From Paramecium tetraurelia (taxonomy: Eukaryota > Ciliophora > Oligohymenophorea > Peniculida > Parameciidae): 64,000 nt of DNA. Shown here piece after piece: positions 1-12,279 of the stretch. Under the pieces are notes generated by a model that saw only the letters and a program-made list of their open reading frames with translations, searched no databases and was not told the origin of the DNA. Positions within the stretch are counted from its first letter, which is position 1, and every line of letters starts with the position of its first letter. Where the stretch lies: contig NW_001799289.1 in NCBI RefSeq assembly GCF_000165425.1, positions 311,342 through 375,341 on the forward strand, given 5' to 3'. The position numbers were made by a program, and so were the translations under genes.

Positions 1-859
1 AAAGCTCAAAGCTGCCACAAATAGGTTATCCAATATAAAAACCTGATTATATACCAATTTATAATCAATTAGGTAAAATTTAAAGGTCTCTTCCAATTGA
101 TCTTTATAAAGAATTTTCAAAATGTTAGTGCTGATTTCAACTGATTATTCTTCAAAAGTGATTGCAGGAGTTTTGATTTTATATATTTAAATGATGGAAT
201 CAGATTAAAAAATGGATCCTTATAATAAGTAGTCTTATTCATCTTGATACAAATGAGCAATCTTTCTTTTCCTCATAGTTTTATATCCAAGGGGATTGGC
301 TACTTACTGTTATTGGAGACTTTAGTCTTTGGCAATGACATAGAATTTATTTTATAAGGGTTAATCTGTAACTTAGAGAGCACAATCCACAATATAATGA
401 GAAGAATCAAATTATTCTGCATCGAAGCATATCATATTGTTTTCATTAGTCACTTATAAATGTTCATTAAATTTAGGTGTAGCAACATTTTCCTCCTAAG
501 GACTTAAGAATTTTGAGAAATAAATACTTTTCGGAGTAATGTACATTGAACGTTCCTTTATTATTTTCTAAGAAAAGGAAGTGATTAGTCCAATGACCAA
601 ATAAATGCTATGCTTTAACACTAATGATGTCATCGGCATCTAATAATTATAATTCATCAAGATTACTTTGATTATGTTTTTGGGAATCTGTATATAGATG
701 ATATTAAGGTATTATGCTAGCATATGGATTTGCATCTACAATTGAATAAGTAGGATTTTCGAGGTATCCAAATAGATTAGTTAATTGTAATTAATAAGTC
801 TCATTCACATAGATGATGTAGGAATAGGCGTAGGCAATAAATGTTAATATATAAAGCAT
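1..859 (-). CDS. Secreted/membrane-anchored protein, N-terminal part (runs off window)
   Basis: The reading frame starts at an ATG at 859 with a hydrophobic leader (MLYILTFIAYAYSYIIY) that reads as a signal peptide, and continues to the window edge. One 25 nt intron (503-527, GTA...AAG) is needed to join the two open frames; the exon join reads HYSEN/PQEEN. The mature part is rich in aromatic and hydrophobic beta-type stretches and in Gln encoded by TAA/TAG, with no recognisable catalytic motif. It resembles in style the beta-propeller-like membrane protein at 34.0-35.5 kb, but I cannot show homology by eye. Its ATG lies only 11 nt downstream of the PIGA stop codon on the same strand. Function unknown; the frame and intron are well supported. 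Confidence 0.7.
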
Positions 860-870
860 AAAATAAATAA

Positions 871-2226
871 TCAATTTACTTTAAATTAATGATCACCATA
901 TTTTTCTTTATTCACTCTATATTCTGGATTGAATTTGAGAGGCTTAGATAAGTTCTTAAATGGAAATATCAAATCTAGAATAAATATGGCAATGTAGTCA
1001 ATGATGAGTAATATCAATAAATATAATCCAAAGAAGGGACCATTACTTTAGCATGCCTTTATTCTACCCAATATAGATGGATAAGGCGATGATAAAATTT
1101 TATTGTAAACCGTCTCAGTCCTTTCAGCCACCATATGCCAACTGTACATCTTGGCAACTTGTTCGTGGTATTAATGAGATGGTACATTCTTAGCAATAGG
1201 AATGGCTACCGCCAACTTCTCACAGATGTCATCTGGATCAGGCTTTGCAAAATTGACCATGTTTTTAGGTAACACCTCAACTACTCCGCCAACATTAGTT
1301 GAAACAACAAACAAGCCACAAGAGGCAGCTTCAACAATAGCAATACAAAATGCTTCGGTTAATGAAGTATTCAAAAAAATATGACCTCTAACAAGTACCT
1401 CTCTTACTTTATGTCCTGGTACCGATCCTAACTATATTGATATTTTTATTTATACCATTTCCACTCTATCTGTCAATCCATGTTTTCTTATGCTTTCTTC
1501 AATAATTTTTTTCTTAGGTCCATCACCCCCAATGATGAAATAGACTTAAGGGAACCTCTTGCAGATTGTTGGTACAACATCTACTAATAGATCAACTCCT
1601 TTTCGAAAAGTCAATCTGCTTATAACAACAATATTGACAGTATTGAGCGGATACCTTTTAGATGGATCAGGTTTGAATCTGCTGCAATCTACTGCATTAG
1701 GAATTACACTTATGTTTCTAGGATCTAAGGATGCTCTCATACTTAGATTTTCTTTGCTTATATGAGATACAGAAACCGCATGATCCACCTCGCTCAAAAT
1801 GAATTTCAATATTTTGTTAACATGAAATGAAGCAGCATCGTTAAATGCAAATAATGAATGATCGGTAAAGACAGTTTTGTATCCTAATGATTTTGCATGC
1901 AATAATAATTCTCCTCCAAAGAATGAAGTGGCTGCGTGTGAATGCACAACATGGATTTCTTCTCGGAGTAAAATTTGTCTCAGTAATGCCAAACTTCCCA
2001 TATATGTGAATAGCACAACTTATTCATGTGCGGGGACAAAAGGACAATAATATACTTTCAATCCATTTGTCATATATCTAACTCCAGCTCTATTGTCGTA
2101 TTTATGAGTAATGATAATGACCTTGTGACCTCTTTCCATTAAACACAATCCCAATTAGAATATGTGCATTTCAACCCCTCCCAGTCTTGGATAGAAGAAA
2201 TCGCATATCAGACAAATGTTAACCAT
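871..2226 (-). CDS. PIGA: GPI GlcNAc-transferase catalytic subunit (PIG-A/Gpi3)
   Basis: Intronless frame of 451 codons from ATG at 2226 to TGA at 871. The start reads [19 protein letters not shown], the typical N-terminus of PIG-A (ICMVSDFFYPNxGGVE). The GT4 glycosyltransferase features follow: [13 protein letters not shown], a TDHS(L/H)F block, [14 protein letters not shown], and the family E-x7-E region around [17 protein letters not shown]-terminal hydrophobic helix ([19 protein letters not shown]) would anchor it in the ER membrane. It transfers GlcNAc from UDP-GlcNAc to phosphatidylinositol, the first step of GPI-anchor synthesis. Length and motif order match the eukaryotic family. TAA/TAG occur in frame as Gln. 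Surface antigens encoded at 51-64 kb belong to a GPI-anchored class. Confidence 0.95.
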
Positions 2227-2518
2227 TTTATTTAATTTTTAAATTTGATATCAACCCCTTAAAATATTTTACTTAATTTAAATGTGGAATATCCTTATAA
2301 TCATTATTCTAGTTCATAAAAATGTATCCTACTCAATTAACCTATTCTGAAATTCTCTTAATAATCTAATACATCGAGTATCAATTATAGCATATATATC
2401 TAATTAATTAGAAGAAGCTTTTAAGCGATTATCAAGGATAAGAATCCATAATCGATTTTAATTAGTATAATCTCAAGATGATTACAGAATCCTCTCAAAT
2501 CCTCGATAAGAATACTAT

Positions 2519-2944
2519 ATGATCAGGCTGAGATGCAATAAGAAAACCAAATCTAAATATCAATCTAAAGAAATTTTATCATCTAAAATGATGAAATACT
2601 TAGATCCTGAATCAAACCAAATTTAATTTAAGACCCTTAGTGAAAAAGAAATCTAGAAAAAGATGATCTAAAGACTTAAAATTGAATTCTTATTTATTTT
2701 AATTATTTCATTCACGATTATATTCAAGTATTTGATGATACAATCTACATAATAATATTTATCAATATGGAATTTTTTACCTCTGTTTCAATTCAAAGAA
2801 TGTGGATATTTGAGAGTTTGTAAATCATATATAGTTGAGTCAATATAATTTTTTTTTTACATCACAATAATGTAATCATGTAATAATTTAACTTGTAATC
2901 TAAAACTCAAAATCGACTAAAAAGTGTATTTATACTTTATTTGA
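2519..2944 (+). CDS. Small hypothetical membrane ORF
   Basis: Frame of 141 codons starting MIRLRCNKKTKSKYQSKE, with a basic Gln/Lys-rich N-terminus, a hydrophobic helix (IEFLFILIISFTIIFKYL) and a Cys-containing tail. The same frame is open further upstream to a TGA near 2330, so the real start or an upstream exon could differ. It converges on, and slightly overlaps, open frames on the other strand (2907-3528). With only one stop codon in this code a frame of this length can arise by chance, so the call rests mainly on its protein-like composition. Confidence 0.35.
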
Positions 2945-3528
2945 CATTCTTTTTAATTTGCAAAACTTGAATCTTAATTTCTTTTCCTCCTAACATTTAC
3001 ATTTCATATAAGTAATTGAAATTCCAAAATAGAATTCTTTTGGTTAGCACAAAACCTTCTAGATATAAACTACCATTTTCAATTGTAAAATTCACTTTTT
3101 TAATAAATACTTAAGTTTATTTTCATTGAATAGAATAATTGTATGTTCATAATTTACTATTTTCTTATTAATTTCTCACATTCTTTGAATTAATTCTTAA
3201 AAAATTTTTATAATTGAACCAGCTATTTTTCCTTAATAACAAAGGTTGAAAGGTAATGATATAATTTTAACTTATGACTTACTCTAATTATAAATTGAAC
3301 TTGCTTACTATAATATTCTATGTTTTATGAATTGACTTAAAAGCAAGTTAAGCATTTATGGGATAACATTAAATAATTTCAAGATTGAGTTTGTAGGTTA
3401 TTAATTGAAATTATTAATTAATATTGTCCTAAGCAACTCCAGTTACATGTATTTTTTTTTGTAAGTAATTTAATATTGAGTAGTTTTTATAAATCACAAC
3501 ACTTTAAGTGAGATCCTTAAATATATAA
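2907..3528 (-). other. Open, protein-like frames of uncertain status
   Basis: Downstream of the ANKRD13-like gene, this strand carries a frame of about 130 codons without TGA (reading KNYSILNYLQKKIHVTGVAQ) and a second frame near the end (ENGSLYLEGFVLTKRILFW) that stops at 2907. They could be exons of one small gene, or extra 3' exons of the ANKRD13 gene, but I could not find splice sites that join them convincingly. No family recognised. Confidence 0.3.
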
Positions 3529-5659
3529 TCATAAAAATAAATTTGCTAAAATCAATCTTTTCTTCTATCTTTTCATTACTTTTGTAGCATCTCTCCTTTA
3601 CATTAAAGTAAAATTACTAGGTATTTAGAATAATTCAATTATTTCTGAATTGTCAAAATCAATTTATGTATAATTCTAAAATGTGACGACCCCATCAATT
3701 GTAAAATTTATTGGAATTTCGATTCTTACAGGAAATCCATTATCATTTAATACCTATTTTACTGTTTCACTTAACAATATTTCTAATAAAGATTATAGCA
3801 TTTCATTTCCTCTTGCTAGCATTTTTATTATTGGCAAAAATTATCTAAAGTCTAAAGGGAATTCTTTACTTATATATAATTAGCATAGCTTTTATTATTC
3901 TATTCATATTGTAAATTAAAATACTTTTGGAATTTCCATCATTTTAAATGATTTCTTATGCCCATGGTTCAAAATTTACTTTATCTTATCTTGAATCTGA
4001 ATCAAAATTTTATTTTATATATTATTCGAAATTCATAGAGTAATGAGATCTCTATTTCTTACGAAATTGTTTATTTCCTTGAATTCTAAATTCATATTTT
4101 TAGCAAACAAGATTATTAATTTTTTAACTAACATAATTCCCAAAAATATTTTTTCTTTTTATCAAGTCGCATTGTGTTACTTTCATTTCACCACTTACAC
4201 TATCACAGTGAAGTAGATCTAAAATAATCTGTTCTTTCTCCTCAATATCTATCTCTTACTAATATATTATTATAAATTACAATAGGATAATAATAGATTT
4301 TTTTTGTTCTATTTAATATAATTACAAATCTGCAATTTGATTAGTTTTCCTTTCTCTAAGAAGGACCAATCATTGGATTATAGAACACGCTGATGTCTCT
4401 CCTTTTTGTCTTATAATTCTTTGTTCCTGCAAAAGTTGAATCAAGCCTTAAGGATGAACCTTAAATCAAATTGTCGGAATACCTCTTTTGTAGATTTTGA
4501 AAGTATCATTAGGTGTTATTTTCGAGATAAATGGTATCAAATTTGATTTAAATTCCCATTTCATTTCAAGATAAAAATCATTAATTCTTAATAACTCTTA
4601 ATCAATTTGATTTCTTTCTTGTTAAATATCAAACATTCGCTTTTATACTAAATAATCAAATAGTATTGAAGTTGTAGCTACATCCATTTAAGCAACTGTT
4701 TCTTCTATTGGACTCCAACCATTTAAATCTTTTATAGAAGGATCACAACCACTTGATAGTAGTAGCCTAATAATTTCAAACTAGTTTTATTAATGAGACA
4801 ATTTTATTGCTAATAAAAGTGGTGTATTACCATTGACATCTTTTTAATTTAAAATCTCTGTTCTGTACTCCTTTTACAGAAATTTTATCATTTGAATCAG
4901 AACAAAAACATTTTTAGAAAAAATAGCCTCTATGATCTATAGTTGTAAATCTTTATCAGTATGTTTAGCAGATTATTGTCCCAAAGAATCGCATGGAATA
5001 TCTATAGTGTATTGGCTGTTTTCTTTTATTTATTATGAAGATCGATTGTTAATAGCATGAGAGCTAGTAAAGTTGTTATTAATTTAAGTGCTGTTAAAAT
5101 TGAATTAATGATTGTTGGGTATGTAAAATATAAGTGGAGAATTAATTTATTTTAAAGATTATTCGACAGAGAAATCATTAAATTCTTTGATTCTTCTCAC
5201 TAAACTTATCGTATTATGATTACTCTCAGAAACTGATGATTATTATCTCATAATAGATGATGATTTTATCAGTTGAACTGATGCTTCATCTTAATTAAGT
5301 TATGGTTGTTACTTTGGCCAAATCTATTTTGATTTTATCTCATTGAACACTTTTATTTTCTCATTAAAATAACTATTCTTATATTCACATAGAATCTTTG
5401 CCTTTTTATTATCATTCATTATATCGAATTCTGAAAAATATAATTCTGACTAATCATCATAAGAAGACTCTGAAATAGATTCTGATGCTTCTTTTCTCGC
5501 CTTTATATTTGCATGTGACTATTTTCTATTTTCCCTAACATTATTTTTAAAGGAGATTGTAGAAGATTTTGGCTCTAAAGATTGAAACTTTAATTTCTCA
5601 AGTTGTTCTTGCACAGTGCCATGCTAATGTTCGTCATCATTTTTATCATAGTTTAGCAT
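3529..5659 (-). CDS. ANKRD13-like ankyrin repeat protein with GPCR-chaperone domain
   Basis: Four exons joined by introns at 4460-4482 (23 nt, ends AAG), 4259-4280 (22 nt) and 3900-3924 (25 nt) give 686 codons in one consistent frame. An acidic, Ser/Gln-rich N-terminal third is followed by ankyrin repeats at about residues 270-330 (DVNGNTPLLLAIKLS, GCDPSIKDLNGWSPI). The family-specific C-terminal domain comes next: KWEFKSNLIPFISKITPND, KRG/GSSLRLDSTFAG across the first intron, then FPLDFRQFLPIIKMLARG and GFPVRIEIPINFTI. These match ANKRD13, whose members bind ubiquitin and act in endosomal sorting of membrane proteins. No ubiquitin-interacting motif is evident after the domain, so the C-terminus is short or a 3' exon is missed. 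The domain call is strong. Confidence 0.85.
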
Positions 5660-6199
5660 TTGTATAAAAAAATAAATTAATGAAAATAAATTGAATTTGC
5701 CCATAAAATGACATAAACTTAAAATTAATTGCGAATTCTTACATTTCTCATTAAAATACATTTAAATATTATATAGTCTAACGATCACTATTAAATCAAA
5801 CTCATTTTAGTCGAAGCAGATTCATTCCTAATCTAATTTTGAGAACTACTTTTTTAATAAAAATATGATTTTTAAGTTTGATTCTTCTGTTGACAAAAAA
5901 GTTAGATTTGAAACTAATTACTTTAATTTATTATTTCAGCTTCTTATGATGATTGCTGTTGCACCATAAAAATACATTTATGCTTAGCACATTTTGTTCT
6001 TAAATTTATATTAAATCAATCAAAATTAAATAAAATTTTATTAATTATTAACATTATTCTCTCAAAATTTCAAATAAAATAACCATAATTTAAGATATGA
6101 TCACTAACTACTTATTATTATATTATATTAAAATTTAGTTTATTTATTAATAATTTTGTTTAGGAGAAACATTGTATTTATTAACAAATTGTAAATTTG

Positions 6200-7470
6200 A
6201 GAATTTTTCAAATTCAAACTCTATATATTTTTGAAACCATTATAGCTGCTTTCTCTTCTGCTTCAATTATGAAAACCAGAAAGGTCGTAAATAATCTACA
6301 AAGCTAATCTATTTTATTTAGTATTAACAAAATATTTTGAAGTTTCTCCATATGTAATTTAAGGAGAAAGAAATAATCTGTTGTTTGTTTATAATTTTAT
6401 TTAACTTGAAAATATACAAATGATTGCTGTGCAGATTGATAAATCTTCCTCAACCATGCATCCTACAATTATTATAGTTAATTCCACCTATAGAATCTCA
6501 AATTTTGGATCATTGATGTTAGGAAAATATATGGCTAAGATAACATCCCTTATTTTTTCAGATACTAGGTAGGTAGGTATTACGATTTTATACTTGGTGT
6601 CAAAATTGGATGAAGCCAAATGAGTGCTCTGCTAAAATCCCGAACAAAGAATGAATTTAGATAATAAAGCACATGAATATAGAGATATTTGAAAGAAATT
6701 TGAAGGTTGGGAAGGAGAGCAAACTTATAAAGGAATGAGAAAAGTTCATTAAGTTGATTAAGTATAGAATCTAGGATATTAATGCTAGTTGAAATAGCCT
6801 TTAAGGTTAGGATATTTTAAATTACTCTCAATTTTATCAGTCATTTGAAAATTTCTTAGAATTTGAGTAATTGATTGAATTTCATACTTTGATGTGAAGG
6901 TAGTAATGAAAAGTTCCTTATGTTTAAGACTTAATAGGATTGTTATTGAATAAAAGAAATATAGCATAAGATTCTCATGTGAAGATATGATATGAATAGA
7001 ATTTTAAATCATCTTTACTTTATTTTTTTATTGTTATGATATTAGCTAAGATTTGCCTAGTTTAAGTTTTTCCATTGGTTCAATTGAGTGGGTATGGTGG
7101 TAACCAAATGAAAATATTCCACTGCAATCAATAAATTTGCCACTGTTTTTGACTTGTGAATAGGACTATTATCAAGAACAAGTACAAAAGGCTTGTCATC
7201 ATAGTATTGTTTTTAGCACCATAATTAATTAAATAAGCTACAATACACTATACTATTTACATATCCTATTAAATTTTAATAGCTAAAAAAATTATTTCTC
7301 CTCATAGCTCTTAGAAAGAAAGTATTTTTTGATTTTTTCTCACAAACGGAAACCGTATTTTGGTGTATTATTTGCTAGCATCAAATTTGTGTTATTGAAT
7401 GTCTTAATGAAACTTCATCTAAATACACAAAATTAAATTGTGACAATGAATAACTCATATTTAATTGCAT
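6200..7470 (-). mobile_element. Decayed Tc1/mariner (IS630-type) transposase copy A
   Basis: Read on the minus strand, short blocks of a DDE transposase appear in order: VYLDEVS (first catalytic Asp), VLVLDNSPIHKSKT (second Asp and its His), and TQLN directly before a lost Pro and Glu; one missing C there shifts the frame out of the expected NP(M/I)E motif. The frame also contains a TGA soon after the first block. No intact ORF and no obvious terminal inverted repeats were found. A further open stretch below 6640 ends in FIIEAEEKAAI, a segment also present near copy B at 14.2 kb. It is a relic, not an active element. Paramecium germline DNA is known to contain IS630/Tc1-family elements. Confidence 0.75.
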
Positions 7471-7691
7471 AATTAAATCGAAGTGATAACATTATGTTTA
7501 TAAATCAATATAGATTTTGATTTACAAATATTTAATAATTATATTAACTACCTATTATTTTACATAAAATATAATTTTATTTGAATTCTTTTGGTTCAAA
7601 ATTTTTGTACTGTGTAATTCATGCTCTTTTTGTAATCAAAATAGAGAATATGATTCAATAAGGTTATTCAGAAAATATTTTTATCAAATTT

Positions 7692-7711
7692 TATATATAT
7701 ATATATATATA
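7692..7711. repeat. (TA)10 microsatellite
   Basis: Uninterrupted TA dinucleotide run just beyond the stop codon of the WD40 gene. Confidence 0.9.
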
Positions 7712-7724
7712 AATTGTTAAATTA

Positions 7725-9332
7725 TCAATCATATGTTAAAGAATAAATTTTAAACCCTCCTTAGTTCCAAATAGCTAGATATTTACCATTATTTGTCATT
7801 TTGCCATAAAAAGTATTATTTTAAACTATTTTTTACTTTGAGAAATTTATCAATTAGAAATCCTAATTAACGATAAGGAAGTACACATTTCCATTATATT
7901 TCTAAACGATAAGATTATTTTTAATTTCATAAATAGTTGGAAATAGGAATTACTTGTCTTATTTTACACTTTTAGATAAATCTAGGCTTTGTTTTTATGA
8001 ATACGAGAAAGGCTTATCAACCTTATCGCGAGTATAGATAATTCTCTAAAAATGTTAATATAATATTAATTTATCATCAGACAAGAAAGTAATAATTTGT
8101 CCAAAATTCGCATTAGAATATTCAATTACTTATTTTAAACCCCATTTTTATTTTATTTTTTCCCATATTATTATAAATTAATCTTTACTTATTGAGGCAA
8201 TTTCTGTTTCTGTTTAGTTATAATTAATACTGACAATAGTATTTGTATGCTTTTTGAGCTACTCATCGAATATAATAGAGGTACCATTTATTTTCCAAAT
8301 TATTATAGATTTATCCTCACTGCCTGATATTATATAATCTTCATTTTAATTCAAACAGATGCAAGTAATTAATCCTTAGTGAGACATAATATTTGTAGAA
8401 TTGTACTAATTCCATAAATTATCTGAAATTTCATTCCATATCCCAATATTATGATCGTAACTTCCATATATAAATAAATTGATTCTTTTACTAAAGATAA
8501 GGCAAACTGCAAAATCTACTTCTGATTTCCCTTGTAAAATAATCTGTTGATCAATAAATTATCCATTAGTTATCTTCCATATCTTTATGCAATGATTAAA
8601 TCCAGCGGCCATTATAGAATCATTCTTATTGAATCCTATTGCGTAACATAGTTCATTTTATTTAATCTCTTTTACTAAAGAATTCAACACCTTCTGATGC
8701 ATCTTTTATTCTTTTGGTTTTTAAAAAAATTAATTCTGATTTTCTTTTTAAATATTTTGATAGAGTTATTCCTCTGCAGATAGGATTTTCTATACTTGCC
8801 TTTGAATTTCATCAACCCTGAATTTTAGAATGATACTATGCTAATGATCGATCACATTTATTTAATTTAGAGAATGAGATAGTTTTTCTAATACCCATTA
8901 ATTTTCTTCCTTATCTAAATTTACAAGTTCTTTTATTAGGCTAAATTAACAATTCTCATTGAGAAATAGTTCAAGTTGCTTCTTCCATATATTTATTCTA
9001 TCTTGAACATCTTATAGTTATTTTTCTAATTATATTTGTATATTGTTTAAAGTTTTTGAAATTTCATCAAGATGTGTGATTTTATCAAATATTAACTTTT
9101 CCAATTCAGATAAATGCCTGTTTAAGTATTTTTCAATTCTTGATTTAGCATCTTCAACCGTTATAGCATTAAATTCACCTCTCTTTGTTAGTAAACACTT
9201 ATCACATTAAAGCCTTTATTCATTCTTTAACCGACTATCAAGCATTACAAACAGACTTTGTTTATCATTATGTTACTCTCTACAAGTGATCTTTTGAATG
9301 TCTTCAATCATATAACAAGGTTTAAATTTCAT
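7725..9332 (-). CDS. WD40-repeat protein with N-terminal coiled coil
   Basis: Single exon of 535 codons. The N-terminus has a Cys/His cluster (CREQH ... CDKC) resembling a degenerate B-box or zinc-binding motif, then a long coiled-coil-like region (about residues 65-215). The C-terminal half has WD40-type repeats with recognisable endings: NHCIKIWKI, SYDHNIGIWNE, SEDKSIIIWKI, SKDQFIIIWEK. Such B-box/coiled-coil/WD40 proteins are a large family in Paramecium, presumably scaffolds; no specific partner can be named. Gln is mostly TAA/TAG. The start is the first ATG of the frame (MKFKPCYMIEDI). Confidence 0.9.
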
Positions 9333-9542
9333 TTGGTTAATAAGATAATAGAAATTTTAATAAAAAATAATTCTAAAAATGCATCGTAATGCTAACTCAA
9401 AATATTTTTAAGGAGCAATAATGATAATATTTTATGGACTTTGAGAGTATTTTTAGCATTAAACAAGATTGATTATCTTAAAAATTGAAAACAATCATCC
9501 TTTTAGATAATCATAACTTATATATTTGTTGAATTGTTATTA

Positions 9543-10064
9543 TCATTTTTATAAACCGATGAATAATTCTAATTTGATGTTTTCATTCACATTTAATTCT
9601 TCTGGGTACACCTCAAAGTCATAATCATATGATCTTGTTCCTCCTAATTCATCAGGGGATAATTTGGGCAATGATTACCAAGCATCAATTATTACCTTAG
9701 GTATAGGACCTGGTCCACAATCAAAACGACAGAAACGATGTGCTGGTACCGTTACAGCTATTAATCCTTCTGGTAGATTAGTCACTTCACTTACCATTTC
9801 TCCTAATACCATTTTATATTTGATTTCATCATGGTCATGAGGATTTTAGTATTCATAATACATACAATAAGTTCTTTTTGGGTGTAATCGATGTGGTATT
9901 TTTTCATTCATTTACATATCAAAATATTCTTCGTATGCCTTCCCAATTTATCCAGTCTAGGGATCTAATTCTTCTTTTTAAATAATATCCCTCGTCAATC
10001 CAACTAGTGTGAAGGTTGGTAAATCTATGACTGTTAACTTAGGTTTTTATGTTTATGGATCCAT
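9543..10064 (-). CDS. GyrI-like / effector-binding domain protein
   Basis: Single exon of 173 codons starting MDPQTQKPKLTVIDLPTF. It matches the stand-alone GyrI-like (AraC effector-binding) small-molecule-binding fold in its order of elements: an N-terminal strand ending LVGLTRDI, a central YCMYYEYQNPHDHDEIKY segment, LPEGLIAVTVPAHRFCRF, the characteristic CGPGPIPK turn, and a final ELFIGL strand. In bacteria such domains bind drugs or other amphipathic ligands and regulate transcription or gyrase. There is no DNA-binding domain here, so the role in a ciliate is unknown. Head-to-tail with the WD40 gene, 210 nt apart. Confidence 0.75.
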
Positions 10065-11208
10065 TTATATGATGATATATTATTTAAAATACAATTAACT
10101 TCGAAATTTGATTTAATTAATATTCATATATGCGTTATTATGGAAAATGTGTTAGATAAATCATTGAAAATTTTCATCTCAATTTCTTACTATTTGCTGT
10201 TAAAATTTACAATAAGCATTTTCAAACCAACACATCTTAAACCGACGTTTGATATCAAATTATAAAATTATTAAAATTTTCCTTCATTACATTTCTATTT
10301 ATGAAGATTGAAACTCATTTCCATTCACATAATGATTTCCTCATAACAACTTTTTGATTTTTCATATTACTAATTGAATTGAAACATTATACATATAATT
10401 GAACTACATTATTTAATATTGAAAACTAAAATTTGAGAACTTTGTGTTGAAGAAAGCCCTTTTGTCTATTCCGTATAAATTCCAAACATTATTTTCTAAA
10501 AATAATTAGAATGATTTATTGCTTGGTTAAGTCAAGATAAAAATAGAGATGATTATTTCTGAATTAAAAAAATGAGAAATACTTCAAAGAATTTAAAGAG
10601 AAATTTTTATAGCGCAATTTCAGATTAAAATTAATTTATAATTTCCTCATATAAATTCTATAGATTAAATCAAAATAGTTATATTTATGTAGATATTGTT
10701 GTTTACTTTTACAATAATTAAATAATTTAAGTAACTAGTTAATCTATTACAATTAAAAGTTCAGGAAGTGATGAATGGAAAGGAGGTATTATAAATTTGG
10801 TTAATTGACTGATATATACATGTGTTGATTTCTAAGTCTCTCTTGTAACATAAGCAAGAATAATTTTTGATAGATGCAGAAGGAGTTGTATTGATATTCT
10901 AAAATATTTCACTCAATTATATCGACCCAAATATAAAAAGGAAAGAAGTATAATATTATTAGATGAATAAATAGAAAACTCACTAATCTAATCAATATTC
11001 TTTGCCTAGTGTTTTTTAATAAGGATACCACTAAAAATTAAAAAAAAATAATAGAGTAATCATTAAATTTAAAACAGAAATTTAGAAAGAAAAAAATAGG
11101 ATTTCTTAATATAATTGAAAAATGTGTTGGATTCAAAATTTGTAAAATATGTAAAAACAAGTAATTTACAATATAATAAAACTATTTTCATGAAACAACA
11201 TTAATTTT
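10065..11208. other. Intergenic, no gene recognised
   Basis: Very AT-rich sequence with short chance ORFs in all frames. I see no conserved domain, no intron-exon structure and no RNA gene signature. Confidence 0.6.
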
Positions 11209-12279
11209 TCATCTTAAAATATAACACGAAATTTAAGTTCGCAAATCACTCAATGTCAAAGTGTACATAAATTAACCTTAAAATTTCGAGATTTAGTAGT
11301 ATTTATTGTTTTATGAATCATATCGATAATATATTTCTTTTGAAATACCTCTTAAAAAGTCAAATATCTTGATTTTATAATGATTATTTGGACTTTCATC
11401 ATTTAAAAATGAATATTTATAAATGCCAAATTCATCTTAACATACATTACCAGAACTTTATAAAAGGTCCTTTATTCTTCTTACTAATCTTCCACTATGT
11501 AGTAATCTAACTGTATATTCTGTTTGATAGGCATTTTCTTATTCTATTATTACGTAACTTTGAAAAATGATTAATTCTGTTCTAACATCAACTTACTTTT
11601 TAATCTATTTAATTACTTTACAATTTTCAAGATACATTATATATTGAAATAACTCCGTGCTTACCAATGCAAACTATTATAAAAATGATTTAAAATATAT
11701 GATGTATTGAAAATTGAATTTTAGGTGTATTTCCTATTGTAAATTTATCTATTCTGCATTAATTTTTAATATTTTTTTATTTCTGTTTAAATAATAACTA
11801 TTGATTGAATCCATCTACAAAATAAAATCTTAATCCTCTTTATTCTTAAAGATAAATTCTTTCTTTTCTTAAATGTCTATTACCAAGTAACCATCCCAAT
11901 ACCCTTGACAAATTAGATAATGTGAATCTAGTGAAAAATGAAAGTTTATATGAAGAAATCCTTTGCATAATAAACTACTTTCAAATACAACACTGTTAGA
12001 TTTAATATCCAATAATTTTACTCTTAAATCACTTTTTTAACTCCCTTTTGTTCTCCTTGATTAATTATATGATTTTCTGGTTTTGTCTTCGAAAATGGCC
12101 ATATATTAAAGATCGTAAGATAATCCAAAATCAAATATATGGAAATATTCATCAAATATATTTTATAGTTACTCATCTGATTTATTATGAACTTCCATAT
12201 TTAAAACTAACATTTCTTCATTATCAACCTCATATGTCCATAAAACTATGGCGTCCATGATTTTCGTAGTTTATTCCAT
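11209..12279 (-). CDS. Uncharacterised protein, beta-propeller-like
   Basis: Single frame of 356 codons from ATG at 12279 (MEQTTKIMDAIVLWTYEV) to TGA at 11209, preceded in frame by a TGA about 90 nt upstream, which fixes the start region. The sequence is made of alternating hydrophobic strands (for example FHFSLDSHYLICQGYWDGYL) like a degenerate WD40 or other beta-propeller, but without clear WD endings. No signal peptide or membrane helix. No family recognised. Its length without TGA and its codon pattern make it a likely real gene despite the gene-poor surroundings. Confidence 0.65.
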
